From assembly GCA_024123915.1 (NCBI GenBank), contig CP099650.1:6386001-6450000 (forward strand): a stretch of DNA of 64,000 nt, read 5' to 3'. The notes beneath the pieces are model-generated. The model saw nothing but the letters and a program-made list of their open reading frames with translations. It searched no databases and was not told where the DNA came from. Numbering within the stretch: position 1 is the first letter of the stretch; every line of letters starts with the position of its first letter. Shown piece after piece: positions 19,672-28,092 of this stretch. The stretch comes from Oxalobacteraceae bacterium OTU3CAMAD1 (GTDB lineage Bacteria; Pseudomonadota; Gammaproteobacteria; Burkholderiales; Burkholderiaceae_D). Made by a program: the position numbers and the translations under genes.

Positions 19672-20434
19672 TATATTGAATTCCCTTGGTGTGTTTATTA
19701 GACGTTTCACTGCATCTTTTGAACGACGAGTAAAACGACCCTTTTCTTTTATAAGCTCATTGAGAGTCTGGATAAAACCACTCAATTGCTGCCCTGCTCT
19801 TTCAAAACCTTTTCACTGCCGGTGGCGAAGTCCGGGAATGGATCATGGGCGAAATAATCCAGAACTTTGCCGCCATTCATAAAAACATAGCACCTCGACC
19901 ATTGTCAATAAACCCGAGGGCTGGTCCGGGCGGCGGCGGGGGCGTCGATTTCGCGCGCACCAGTTTGGGGCGTCGGTTTGAACGGCTCGGTGATGCGCGG
20001 AATCGATGACGATTTGATATTTTTTTTGCTTGTCTCGTCTTGACAACAAGATGCACCGGAATCGGGAGAAATATTTTCAATTAGACATTTTTCGTTTACT
20101 GTTTGGCAATGATATACGCGCGAAAAAACAACAAAAAGACAACATGGCGATGCTTTCTGCTCGGAAGTAACGTTGCTTGGGGGATTTGCATCAAAAGTCT
20201 CCGTCGTCAAGAACGAACCGCAGGAAATCAACGTCCGCCGCTTCATCGGCAAAACAAAGAACATCGAAAACCGCGCATCGCAGACGCGGTGAAAGCGGGA
20301 TTTTTCTACCGGCCCGCACGCCGCGTTAGGCGAACTAGAGCTTGTACCGTATAAAACGCGGGCGCTACCCAATCTGGTGCAAGTCGTCTTTTAACAACAA
20401 ACACATCAGTTGCCGGCGCACAAACCATTTCTTA

Positions 20435-20452
20435 AATGCAATATATTGCATT
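20435..20452. promoter_or_regulatory. 18-bp perfect palindrome
   Basis: AATGCAATATATTGCATT is fully self-complementary. It lies 433 bp before the flavoprotein start and about 760 bp upstream of receptor 5. The symmetry is typical of a dimeric regulator's operator, but no other copy was noticed in the window, so the role is open. Confidence 0.45.
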
Positions 20453-20822
20453 CCGCAAAGAGCTGCGGCGCCGCCGGCAGGTCTCGATCTTTCTTGCGCA
20501 GGCAGTCAAAACCCCTATTGGCGCCCGTTGGAAGATTAATAGCCATCGAATAAAGCCGCCGAAGAAACAGGTCGAAATATAATCATGCTGGGAATAAGCC
20601 GAGATTATCCCGAGCGCTTTTAAATCAATTGCGAATTAATCCGGGCGGACGCCGCGCGGCGCGGCAACTTGCCGTACCGGCGCCGACGGCTGAATTTAAT
20701 ACTCTACAAACGCCATCGCGGCATTTTATATTTCTCACAACGGCGATAGACCGCATTTCAAAAGGCGGCCCCGTCGGGACAGCTGCGTTCGGGCGGCAAT
20801 ATTGGTAAAATACGGCCTTTCA

Positions 20823-20843
20823 CGGACCGGCCCATCCGGTCCG
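20823..20843 (+). promoter_or_regulatory. Leader hairpin before the COG2509 gene
   Basis: CGGACCGG and CCGGTCCG form a perfect 8-bp stem with loop CCCAT, 41 bp before the start codon. A possible -10 box TAAAAT lies at 20806-20811, which would place the hairpin at the 5' end of the transcript. Confidence 0.4.
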
Positions 20844-20884
20844 ACGGCCATGGCGCCTAGACAGCGCCCTCTCAGGAATCCATC

Positions 20885-22540
20885 ATGCTGCGTTTAAATG
20901 AAGTCAAGCTCCCGTTGAACCATACCGGGGACGAACTGCCGGCCGCCATCCTGGCGCGCCTCGACATCCCCGCCGCCGACCTGCTCGGCTTCACCGTGTT
21001 CAAACGCAGCTACGACGCGCGCAAGAAAACCGCGATCGTGCTCATCTACTCGCTCGACGTCGACGTCCGCGACGAGGCCGCGCTGCTCAAGCGCCTCAAG
21101 CACGACGCCCACCTGATGCCGTCGCCGGACACCTCATATAAGTACGTCGCCGCCGGCGAGCAGTTGGCCGGCCACGACCGGAACCCGCGCCCGGTGGTCA
21201 TCGGCACCGGGCCGTGCGGCCTGTTCGCCGCGCTGATCCTGGCGCAAATGGGCTTGCGGCCCATCATCCTCGAACGCGGCAAGCAGGTGCGCGAGCGCAC
21301 CGTCGACACCTTCGGCTTCTGGCGCAAGCGCGAACTGAACCCCGAGTCCAACGTGCAGTTCGGCGAAGGCGGCGCCGGCACCTTCTCGGACGGCAAACTC
21401 TACAGCCAGATCAAGGACCCGAAGCACTATGGCCGTAAGGTGCTCACGGAGTTCGTCAAGGCCGGCGCGCCCGAGGAGATCATCTACGTCAGCAAGCCCC
21501 ACATCGGCACCTTCCGCCTGGTCAAGATGGTCGAGCAGATGCGCGCCAACATCGAGGCCATGGGCGGCGAATACCGCTTCGGCAACAAGGTGGTCGACAT
21601 CGAGATCGAACAAGGCGCGGATGGCGGCCAGGTGCGCGGCCTGACCCTCGAGAGCGGCGAGAAGATCGTCACCAACCACGTGGTGCTGGCGATCGGCCAC
21701 AGCGCGCGCGACACCTTCGAGATGCTGTACCAGCGCGGCGTCTACATCGAGGCCAAACCGTTCTCGATCGGCTTCCGCGTCGAGCACCCGCAATCGCTGA
21801 TCGACACCTGCCGCTTCGGCCCCAACGCCGGCCACCCGATCCTGGGCGCGGCCGATTACAAGCTGGTGCACCACGCCTCCAACGGCCGCGCCGTCTACAG
21901 CTTCTGCATGTGCCCGGGCGGCACCGTGGTGGCGGCCGCGTCCGAACCGGGACGCGTGGTCACCAACGGCATGAGCCAGTATTCGCGCAACGAGCGCAAC
22001 GCCAACAGCGCCATCGTGGTGAGCATCTCGCCGGAGGTCGACTATCCGGGCCATCCGCTGGCCGGCATCGAATTCCAGCGCCGGCTGGAGGAAAAGGCGT
22101 TTGAATTGGGCGGCGGCACCTACAACGCCCCGGGCCAGCTGATGGGCGATTTCGTCGCCGGCCGCGCCTCGACCGAGTTCGGCGCGGTGGTGCCGTCGTA
22201 CAAGCCCGGCGTGCACCTGACCGACCTGGCGCAAATCCTGCCGGAGTTCGCCGTGACGGCGCTGCGCGAAGCCTTCCCGGCGTTCGACAAGCAGGTGCGC
22301 GGCTACTTCAAGCACGACGCCGTGCTGACCGGGCTGGAGACGCGCACCTCGTCGCCGATCCGCATCAAGCGCCGCGACGACACCTTGCAAAGCCTGAACA
22401 CGCGCGGCCTGTTCCCGGCCGGCGAAGGCGCCGGTTATGCCGGCGGCATCCTGTCGGCCGGCGTCGACGGCATCAAGGTGGCCGAGGCGGTGGCCTTGTC
22501 GATGGCCGCCGACAACGCGGGCAAACCCGGTTCGCTGTAA
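20885..22540 (+). CDS. FAD-dependent dehydrogenase of the COG2509 family
   Basis: A 551-residue protein of a widely conserved but poorly characterised FAD/NAD(P)-binding oxidoreductase family. An N-terminal domain of about 95 residues (LNEVKLPLNHTGDEL ... FKRSYDARKKTAIVLIYSLDV) precedes the dinucleotide-binding motif VVIGTGPCGLFAALILAQMG at about 101-120, followed by ILERGKQVRERT. A second FAD-contact region is FPAGEGAGYAGGILSAGVDGIKVAEAV near the C terminus. Two Cys in FCMCPGG are conserved-looking. The ATG at 20885 follows CAGGAATCC. It stands alone and faces a histidine-kinase gene across a repeat of family 2. The substrate is unknown. Confidence 0.88.
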   Translation: MLRLNEVKLPLNHTGDELPAAILARLDIPAADLLGFTVFKRSYDARKKTAIVLIYSLDVDVRDEAALLKRLKHDAHLMPSPDTSYKYVAAGEQLAGHDRNPRPVVIGTGPCGLFAALILAQMGLRPIILERGKQVRERTVDTFGFWRKRELNPESNVQFGEGGAGTFSDGKLYSQIKDPKHYGRKVLTEFVKAGAPEEIIYVSKPHIGTFRLVKMVEQMRANIEAMGGEYRFGNKVVDIEIEQGADGGQVRGLTLESGEKIVTNHVVLAIGHSARDTFEMLYQRGVYIEAKPFSIGFRVEHPQSLIDTCRFGPNAGHPILGAADYKLVHHASNGRAVYSFCMCPGGTVVAAASEPGRVVTNGMSQYSRNERNANSAIVVSISPEVDYPGHPLAGIEFQRRLEEKAFELGGGTYNAPGQLMGDFVAGRASTEFGAVVPSYKPGVHLTDLAQILPEFAVTALREAFPAFDKQVRGYFKHDAVLTGLETRTSSPIRIKRRDDTLQSLNTRGLFPAGEGAGYAGGILSAGVDGIKVAEAVALSMAADNAGKPGSL

Positions 22541-22564
22541 CGGCGCGCGAGCGGCAACGAGATA

Positions 22565-22590
22565 GGGTCGTACCCCAAGGGGTACGACCC
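22565..22590. repeat. GGGTCGTACCCC palindromic repeat, copy 1
   Basis: The arms GGGTCGTACCCC and GGGGTACGACCC are separated by AA. It lies between the convergent COG2509 and histidine-kinase genes, 24 bp after the former's stop. Two further copies are at 33684 and 44003. Confidence 0.8.
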
Positions 22591-22616
22591 TGGTTGGGGT
22601 GCGGGTTAACAACCGT

Positions 22617-23951
22617 TCACTCCCCGACCGGCAGGCGGATGGTGATGCGGCAGCCCGGCGTGCCGGGCGACACCGCCACCTGCCCGCCCATCTGGTGCAC
22701 GATGGTGTAGACGATGTGCATGCCCAGGCCCGATCCGCCCTGCCCGCGCTTGGTGGTAAAGAACGGCTCGAACAAGCGCTCGCGCACTTCGGCCGTCAGG
22801 CCGACGCCGTCGTCGGCGAACTCCAGCAGCAGCCAGCGCGCGCCATCCTGCAGTTCGCCGCGCCCGCTCAGCACGATCTTGCCGGGGCCGCCGTTCGGAT
22901 AGCCGTGCTTGGCCGCGTTCATCAGCAGGTTCGACAGCACCTGCGACCAGCGCCCGGCGTCCAGCCGCACCCGCAGGTCGGCGGCGATCTCGACGCCGAC
23001 CTGGATGCCGACCTTGCGCAACTCCGGTCCGTGCGCCGACACCACGCTGAGCGCGTGGTCGCGCAAGCCCATCTCGACCACATGGGTGCTGCCCTGGTCG
23101 ACCGCCAACTGCTTGAAGTTGCCGATCAAATCGGCGGCGCGCGCCAGGTTGCGCTCGACCAGCAGGGCCGCCTCGCGCAGCCGCTGGGCCGTGGCCACCA
23201 GTTCAGAACGGCTGACGCGCTCGCCGCTGACGCATTTGACCAGCTCCTCGGCGTAGGAGCTCAGGCTCGACGACGCCGTCACCGCCACGCCGATCGGCGT
23301 GTTGACCTCGTGCGCCACGCCGGCCACCAGCGCGCCCAGCGCCGCCATCTTCTCTTGCTCGACCAGGATGGCCTGCGCCGCCAGCAAGGCCTCGCTGCGC
23401 TGTTGCACCGTCTGCTCGAGCGTGCGCTCGCGTTCCTGGTGCTGCAATTCGGCCGCGCAGCGGGTGGCGAAGATCGACAGCAGCGACAGCGCCAACAGGC
23501 GCTTGTCCTCGGAAATGGGACGGGTGTCGATGGCCGACAGGATGCCCAGGGTGTTGCCCTCGGTGTCGATCATCGGGATGCCGATATAGCTCTCGGCCTG
23601 CATCTCGACCAGCAGGGTGTCCCTGGGGTAGCCGGCCTGGATGCCGCACGCGTGAAAACAAATGCTCTGGTCGGTCACGTCCTGGCAGGGCGTGTGGCGC
23701 AGGCTGTATTCCATGGCGGGCAGGTAGTCGCCGCCGCCCCACAGCGCCAGCGTGCGGATGCCTTCGTGGTCGTCGGCCATGCGGATCAGGCGGCCGGCGA
23801 TGACGTAGCGCACGTCGAGCGCCAGCGCCAGCTCGCGCACCATCAGGCGCAGAAACTCGTCGCCGCGCGCGCGCGAGGTCGACGCCGTGATGGCGCGCAA
23901 TGTGGCCTCGGCCAGCGCCCCGGGCAACTCCTCACGCGGTTCATCCGTCAT
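22617..23951 (-). CDS. GAF-domain sensor histidine kinase
   Basis: A 444-residue predicted cytosolic kinase. I start at the ATG at 23951 (MTDEPREELP); an in-frame TTG at 23963 is an alternative. A GAF domain spans about residues 27-168, with SYIGIPMIDTEGNTLGILSAID. A short coiled coil leads to the phospho-acceptor box GVAHEVNTPIG (His214). The catalytic domain carries the N box NLLMNAAKHG, G1 DDGVGL, F box FEPFFTTKRG and G2 GSGLGMHI. There are no transmembrane helices, so it senses an internal cue. Cysteine- and histidine-containing CFHACGIQ inside the GAF domain could bind a metal or haem; this is speculation. No response regulator lies next to it, so it is an orphan kinase here. Confidence 0.92.
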   Translation of the reverse strand: MTDEPREELPGALAEATLRAITASTSRARGDEFLRLMVRELALALDVRYVIAGRLIRMADDHEGIRTLALWGGGDYLPAMEYSLRHTPCQDVTDQSICFHACGIQAGYPRDTLLVEMQAESYIGIPMIDTEGNTLGILSAIDTRPISEDKRLLALSLLSIFATRCAAELQHQERERTLEQTVQQRSEALLAAQAILVEQEKMAALGALVAGVAHEVNTPIGVAVTASSSLSSYAEELVKCVSGERVSRSELVATAQRLREAALLVERNLARAADLIGNFKQLAVDQGSTHVVEMGLRDHALSVVSAHGPELRKVGIQVGVEIAADLRVRLDAGRWSQVLSNLLMNAAKHGYPNGGPGKIVLSGRGELQDGARWLLLEFADDGVGLTAEVRERLFEPFFTTKRGQGGSGLGMHIVYTIVHQMGGQVAVSPGTPGCRITIRLPVGE

Positions 23952-24261
23952 CGCATCCCCCAAGTGGACAGGCTATTGATTGTACCGCCATTCACACGCA
24001 TGAAAACGGGTGAAGCTTTTAACGAGCTCTAGCACAAAATTGCCATTACTTTTCAAAAACTTTGTATTTTTGTGTAAAAAACGTGCTTTTTCATGCAAAA
24101 ACCGTAGGAAGTGTTGTTTATGTCAAACTTGTTACAGAGAGACAATTGACCCTGCGCCCTTCGGGTGGTCTGATGGCAACCCTGAATAATTTACCCATGG
24201 ATTATTCAGCCCGGGTCGTTTAATGATAAAGAAGCAATAAGATCTCTTAGGAGTTGAAGCA
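23952..24261. other. Divergent intergenic region before TBDR 6
   Basis: About 310 bases, strongly AT-rich in the middle (24030-24160), between the histidine kinase and receptor 6. It carries the inverted repeat described at 24182-24209 and the AGGAG ribosome-binding site of receptor 6. No ORF was recognised. Confidence 0.5.
24182..24209. promoter_or_regulatory. Inverted repeat upstream of TBDR 6
   Basis: CTGAATAAT (24182-24190) and ATTATTCAG (24201-24209) are perfect 9-bp arms 10 bp apart, 52 bp before the start codon of receptor 6. Position and symmetry suggest an operator or leader hairpin. Confidence 0.45.
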
Positions 24262-26967
24262 ATGATGATGGAAACCGTTATTTCGCGTTCGCTGCGGCTG
24301 ATGTTCGCCGGCGGCGCCGCGTTCGTGCTGGCACAACCGGCAATCGCTCAACAAGCAGCAGACGCGCCCATCCAGCGTGTGGAAATTACCGGTTCGGCTA
24401 TCAAGCGTATCGACGCTGAGACCGCCGTACCCGTGACCGTCGTGAAGATGGCCGACCTGAAAAAAGAAGGTATCACCACCGTCGAACAGGTGCTGGCCAA
24501 TCTGAGCGTCTCGCAGTCGAGCACCGGCACCAGCCAGGTCGTCGGCTCCGGCACCGGCGGCGCTTCGTTCGCCGACCTGCGCGGCATCGGCGCCAACAAG
24601 ACCCTGATCCTTCTGAACGGCCGCCGCCTGGCGAACAACGCCTTCGACAGCTCGGCGCCCGACCTGAACATGATCCCATTCGCCGCGCTCGAGCGCGTCG
24701 AAGTGCTGCGCGACGGCGCCTCGTCGCTGTACGGCTCCGACGCGGTCGGCGGCGTGATCAACTTCATCACCAAAAAAGACTGGCAAGGCGGCACCGTCAC
24801 CGTCGGCGCGGACAGCCCGCGCAAGGACGGCGGCACCAGCCGCAACGCCAACATCGGCTACGGCTTCGGCGACCTCGAGCAAGACCGCTTCAACATCTTC
24901 GCGATGGTCGACCACCAGGGCCAGAACCCTATCCTCGGCACCCAGCGCGACTACAACCGCCGCTACGCCGGCGGCCTGTCGGCATCGACCAGCCCGGCCA
25001 ACTACTACCAGGCCGATGCCAGCGGCAACCCGGCCGGCCCGGGCTGCACCAGCGCCCCGAACCTGGTACCAGGCAGCAACGGCGCCTGCCAGATGACCAC
25101 CTCGTCCTTCGTCAACTACATTCCGAAGAGCGAGCGCACCACGGGCCTGCTGCGCGGCACCTTCAAGCTGACCGACAACCATGAACTGGGCGTGGAGTAC
25201 CTGACCACCCAGAGCAAGGTGCAGAGCGCGATCGCTCCGGTCCCATACGGCGGCCTGTACATCAACCGCAACCGCCCGGACGGCACCCCGAACCCTTACT
25301 ACCCGGGCAACGGCACCGTTCCTAACAGCATTCCGCTGGACCCGAACTTCATGGACACGGGCGGCTCGATCACCGACGGCGTACAGCCGGGCTTCGTGCA
25401 CGCGCGCTGGCGCGACCTGCCGAACGGCTCGCGCGCCGACGAGAACATCAACCGCCAGGAACGCCTGGTGGTGAACCTCAAAGGCGTCGTCGCCGGTTGG
25501 GACTACGAGACCGCGCTGTCGTACAACAAGAACAAGGTCAAGCAAAACCTGTACGGCTATAGCGATGGCGGCATCATCTCGCGCGGCGTACTCGACGGCG
25601 TGATCAACGTCTTCGGCGACCAGAGCGCGGCCGGCACGGCACTGCTGAACAGCGCAGCGCTGAGCGGCAACATCATGAACGCGCAGGGCATCAGCAAGGG
25701 CGCGGATATCAAGCTGAGCCGCGAAGTCGGCGACTGGCTCAACACCGGCCACCAGGCTGGCCTGGCCGTTGGCGCCCAGTACGAACACCAGCAATTCCGT
25801 AGCGCGGCCAACACCGAGTTCGCGGAAAAAGTGATCGCCTCGACCGGTATCGATCCGCTGACCCTGAACGAAGGCAAGCGCAGCGTATCGGCCTTCTACT
25901 CCGAGCTGAACGTGCCGGTGCTGAAGAACCTGGACCTGACCGCCGCCTTCCGTTACGACAAATACAGCGACTTCGGCCACACCACCAATCCGAAGTTCTC
26001 GTTCGTCTACCGTCCTGTGACCTCGCTGCTGATGCGCGGTTCGTACTCCAAGGGCTTCCGCGCGCCGTCGCTGTATGAGATCAACGCAGCGAACTCGTAC
26101 ACCAACGCCGCCAACACCATGGACGATCCGATCAACTGCCCGGGCGGCAATCCGATTCCTGGCAAGTCGGCAGCGGCCAACTGCGGCCAGCAGTTCCAGG
26201 TGCTCAACGGTGGTAACCAGAACCTGAACCCTGAGCGTTCGAAAACGGGCACCGTCGGTCTGGTGTGGGAACCGGTCAACAACGTGACCCTGTCGGCCGA
26301 CTACTGGTCGATCCGCCTGACCCAGCAAATCGGCAACCTGCAGGACAACGACGTGCTGAGCGATCCGGTCACCTTCGCGCCGTACTACAAGCGCAATCCG
26401 GCCGGCGACCTGGCGGTCGATGGTTCGCAGTGCCCTAACCCGATCACCTGCGGCTACCTGGACCTGCGCACGCAGAACCTGGGCGACATGAACACCAATG
26501 GTGTCGACTTCGCTGCAGCCTACAAGCTGCGCACCACCAACTACGGCCTGTTCAACTTCTCGTACAACGGCACCTGGGTGCACAAGTACGAGTACCAGAA
26601 CTTCGTCGGCGACACGATGCGCAACCGACTGGGCGAATTCTCGGGTGACAGCGTGGTCTTCCGCTGGCAGAACAGCGCCAACGTGAACTGGAGCTCGGGC
26701 AAGTTCGGCGCCGGTTTGACGGCGCACTACAAGTCGGGCTATATCGACCAGGATCCTGAGAACCACGTTTCGTCGTACACCACGTTCGACGGTTACGGTT
26801 CGTGGGAAGCGATCAAGGGCCTGACCCTGACCGCCGGCGTGCGCAACCTGTTCGACCGCGAGCCGCCACTGTCGTACCAGACCACCGCCTTCCAGGCTGG
26901 TTACGATCCACGCTACACGGATCCAACGGGCCGCACCGTGTACGTGCGCGCCACCTACAACTTCTAA
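24262..26967 (+). CDS. TonB-dependent receptor 6
   Basis: A 901-residue TBDR. The ATG at 24262 follows AGGAG; MMMETVISRSLRLMF opens a signal peptide ending QPAIAQ. RVEITGSAIKR near residue 38 is the TonB-box region. The plug shows LRGIGANKTLILLNGRRL and YGSDAVGGVINFITKKDW, and the barrel ends VRATYNF with a terminal Phe. The leader resembles those of receptors 2 and 5. A histidine kinase is divergent upstream, with AT-rich DNA and an inverted repeat between, and a bidirectional terminator follows. The ligand cannot be assigned. Confidence 0.95.
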   Translation: MMMETVISRSLRLMFAGGAAFVLAQPAIAQQAADAPIQRVEITGSAIKRIDAETAVPVTVVKMADLKKEGITTVEQVLANLSVSQSSTGTSQVVGSGTGGASFADLRGIGANKTLILLNGRRLANNAFDSSAPDLNMIPFAALERVEVLRDGASSLYGSDAVGGVINFITKKDWQGGTVTVGADSPRKDGGTSRNANIGYGFGDLEQDRFNIFAMVDHQGQNPILGTQRDYNRRYAGGLSASTSPANYYQADASGNPAGPGCTSAPNLVPGSNGACQMTTSSFVNYIPKSERTTGLLRGTFKLTDNHELGVEYLTTQSKVQSAIAPVPYGGLYINRNRPDGTPNPYYPGNGTVPNSIPLDPNFMDTGGSITDGVQPGFVHARWRDLPNGSRADENINRQERLVVNLKGVVAGWDYETALSYNKNKVKQNLYGYSDGGIISRGVLDGVINVFGDQSAAGTALLNSAALSGNIMNAQGISKGADIKLSREVGDWLNTGHQAGLAVGAQYEHQQFRSAANTEFAEKVIASTGIDPLTLNEGKRSVSAFYSELNVPVLKNLDLTAAFRYDKYSDFGHTTNPKFSFVYRPVTSLLMRGSYSKGFRAPSLYEINAANSYTNAANTMDDPINCPGGNPIPGKSAAANCGQQFQVLNGGNQNLNPERSKTGTVGLVWEPVNNVTLSADYWSIRLTQQIGNLQDNDVLSDPVTFAPYYKRNPAGDLAVDGSQCPNPITCGYLDLRTQNLGDMNTNGVDFAAAYKLRTTNYGLFNFSYNGTWVHKYEYQNFVGDTMRNRLGEFSGDSVVFRWQNSANVNWSSGKFGAGLTAHYKSGYIDQDPENHVSSYTTFDGYGSWEAIKGLTLTAGVRNLFDREPPLSYQTTAFQAGYDPRYTDPTGRTVYVRATYNF

Positions 26968-26981
26968 TCTGAAGTCGTAAC

Positions 26982-27026
26982 AAAAAAACCACCCTGCGGC
27001 GCATGCGCCACAGGGTGGTTTTTTTT
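26982..27026. terminator. Bidirectional terminator between TBDR 6 and corA
   Basis: AAAAAACCACCCTG pairs with CAGGGTGGTTTTTT around a GC-rich apical loop. The flanking A and T runs allow use on both strands by the converging genes. Confidence 0.92.
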
Positions 27027-27045
27027 CGTCCCGCCGCCGTGGGCG

Positions 27046-28014
27046 CTACAGCCAGCCGGAGCGCTTGAAGCGCCGATACAGCCCCAGGCACACCAGTACC
27101 ATGATCGACAGCGCCATCGGATAGCCGTACTTCCACTCCAGCTCGGGCATGTACTTGAAATTCATGCCCCACAGGCCAGCGAACGCGGTGACGATGGCGA
27201 AGATCGCCGCCCACGCCGCCAGCCGCTTGTTCACTTCGCTCTCCTCGATCGCCGTCATCGACAGGTTGACCTGGATCGCGGTGCCGATGGTGTCGCGGAT
27301 GGACTCGAGCGAGGCGGTGATACGGTGCAAGTGGTCATGCACGTCGCGGAAGTATTCCTGGGTGTCCATGCACATCGACGGCACCCGGCCGCCGTGCAGC
27401 CGCCCGACCGCCTCCATCAGCGGCGCGACCACGTGGCGCACCGTGGTGACCTTGCTTTTGAGCTCGTACAGACGCTCGATGTTGTCGCGCTGCTTGCCCT
27501 GGCTGAAGATCAGCTCCTCGATTTTTTCCAGCTCCGTCTCCAGCATGTCGAGCACCGGGAAGTAGCGGTCGACCACCGCGTCCATCAGCGCGTACAGCAC
27601 GAACGCAGGCCCCAGGCGCAGCATGTGCGGCTCCTTCTCGGCGCGCGCGCGCACGCCCAGGAAGCCCTGCTGGCTCTCGGCGTCGCGCGAGGACAAGATA
27701 TAGTTCTGGCCGACGAACATGTCGACCTCGCCGACGGCCACGTCGCCGTCGCGGCACTCGATGGTCTTGACCACCACGAACAGCGAATCGCCGTATTCCT
27801 CGATCTTCGGTCGCTGGTGGCCGCGACTGGCGTCCTCGACGGCCAGCTCGTGCAGGCCGAACTCGTGCTGCATCGTCTTGAGCTCGTCCGGTTCGGCGTC
27901 GCGCAGGGCGACCCAGACGAACGTCTCCGGCCGCTCCATGTAATCGCTGATTTCCTCGACCGGGATGTCGTCCAGCTTCTGGCCGTCCTGATAGGCCACA
28001 CAATTAATCAACAT
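27046..28014 (-). CDS. corA: CorA-family magnesium/cobalt transporter
   Basis: Inner-membrane divalent-cation channel of 322 residues when started at the ATG at 28014 (MLINCVAYQDGQ). The longer frame to 28074 runs through the upstream terminator and is rejected. A large cytosolic domain (VEDASRGHQRPKIEEYGDSLFVVVKT) and long stalk helix precede two C-terminal membrane helices. The signature GMN is present in FAGLWGMNFKYMPEL at the first helix exit, and the tail RRFKRSGWL is basic. It lies downstream of ntrC on the same strand but is separated by a terminator, so it probably has its own promoter. Confidence 0.93.
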   Translation of the reverse strand: MLINCVAYQDGQKLDDIPVEEISDYMERPETFVWVALRDAEPDELKTMQHEFGLHELAVEDASRGHQRPKIEEYGDSLFVVVKTIECRDGDVAVGEVDMFVGQNYILSSRDAESQQGFLGVRARAEKEPHMLRLGPAFVLYALMDAVVDRYFPVLDMLETELEKIEELIFSQGKQRDNIERLYELKSKVTTVRHVVAPLMEAVGRLHGGRVPSMCMDTQEYFRDVHDHLHRITASLESIRDTIGTAIQVNLSMTAIEESEVNKRLAAWAAIFAIVTAFAGLWGMNFKYMPELEWKYGYPMALSIMVLVCLGLYRRFKRSGWL

Positions 28015-28025
28015 ACAGTTTCCAT

Positions 28026-28060
28026 AAAAAAAAGCCCTTGGCTTCGTCAGCCAAGAGCTT
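28026..28060 (-). terminator. Terminator between ntrC and corA
   Basis: AAGCCCTTGGCT (28032-28043) and AGCCAAGAGCTT (28049-28060) form a 12-bp stem with one mismatch. Read on the minus strand the stem is followed by a T run. It ends the ntrBC transcript. Confidence 0.85.
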
Positions 28061-28092
28061 ACCTTAAAGTACAAATATCCACCCCGACGTTG

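Larger units (their letters stand above)
19672..20884. other. 1.2 kb gene-free region
   Basis: This divergent interval between receptor 5 and the COG2509 flavoprotein has patchy base composition: AT-rich near receptor 5 and GC-rich in the middle and right. Several open frames of 60-155 codons exist on both strands, but none has a ribosome-binding site, a recognisable domain or biased codon use. It contains an 18-bp perfect palindrome and a leader hairpin, listed separately. It could hold a small RNA or a decayed gene; I cannot show either. Confidence 0.5.

Noticed and set aside
16741..19701. A 986-codon plus-strand frame opposite TBDR 5
   Set aside because: It mirrors the TBDR codon pattern and has no recognisable domain or ribosome-binding site; the same holds for long frames opposite the PBP (35564-38572) and TBDRs 2 and 3.
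19905..20372. A 155-codon minus-strand ORF in the gene-free region
   Set aside because: No ribosome-binding site, no domain, low-complexity and atypical composition.
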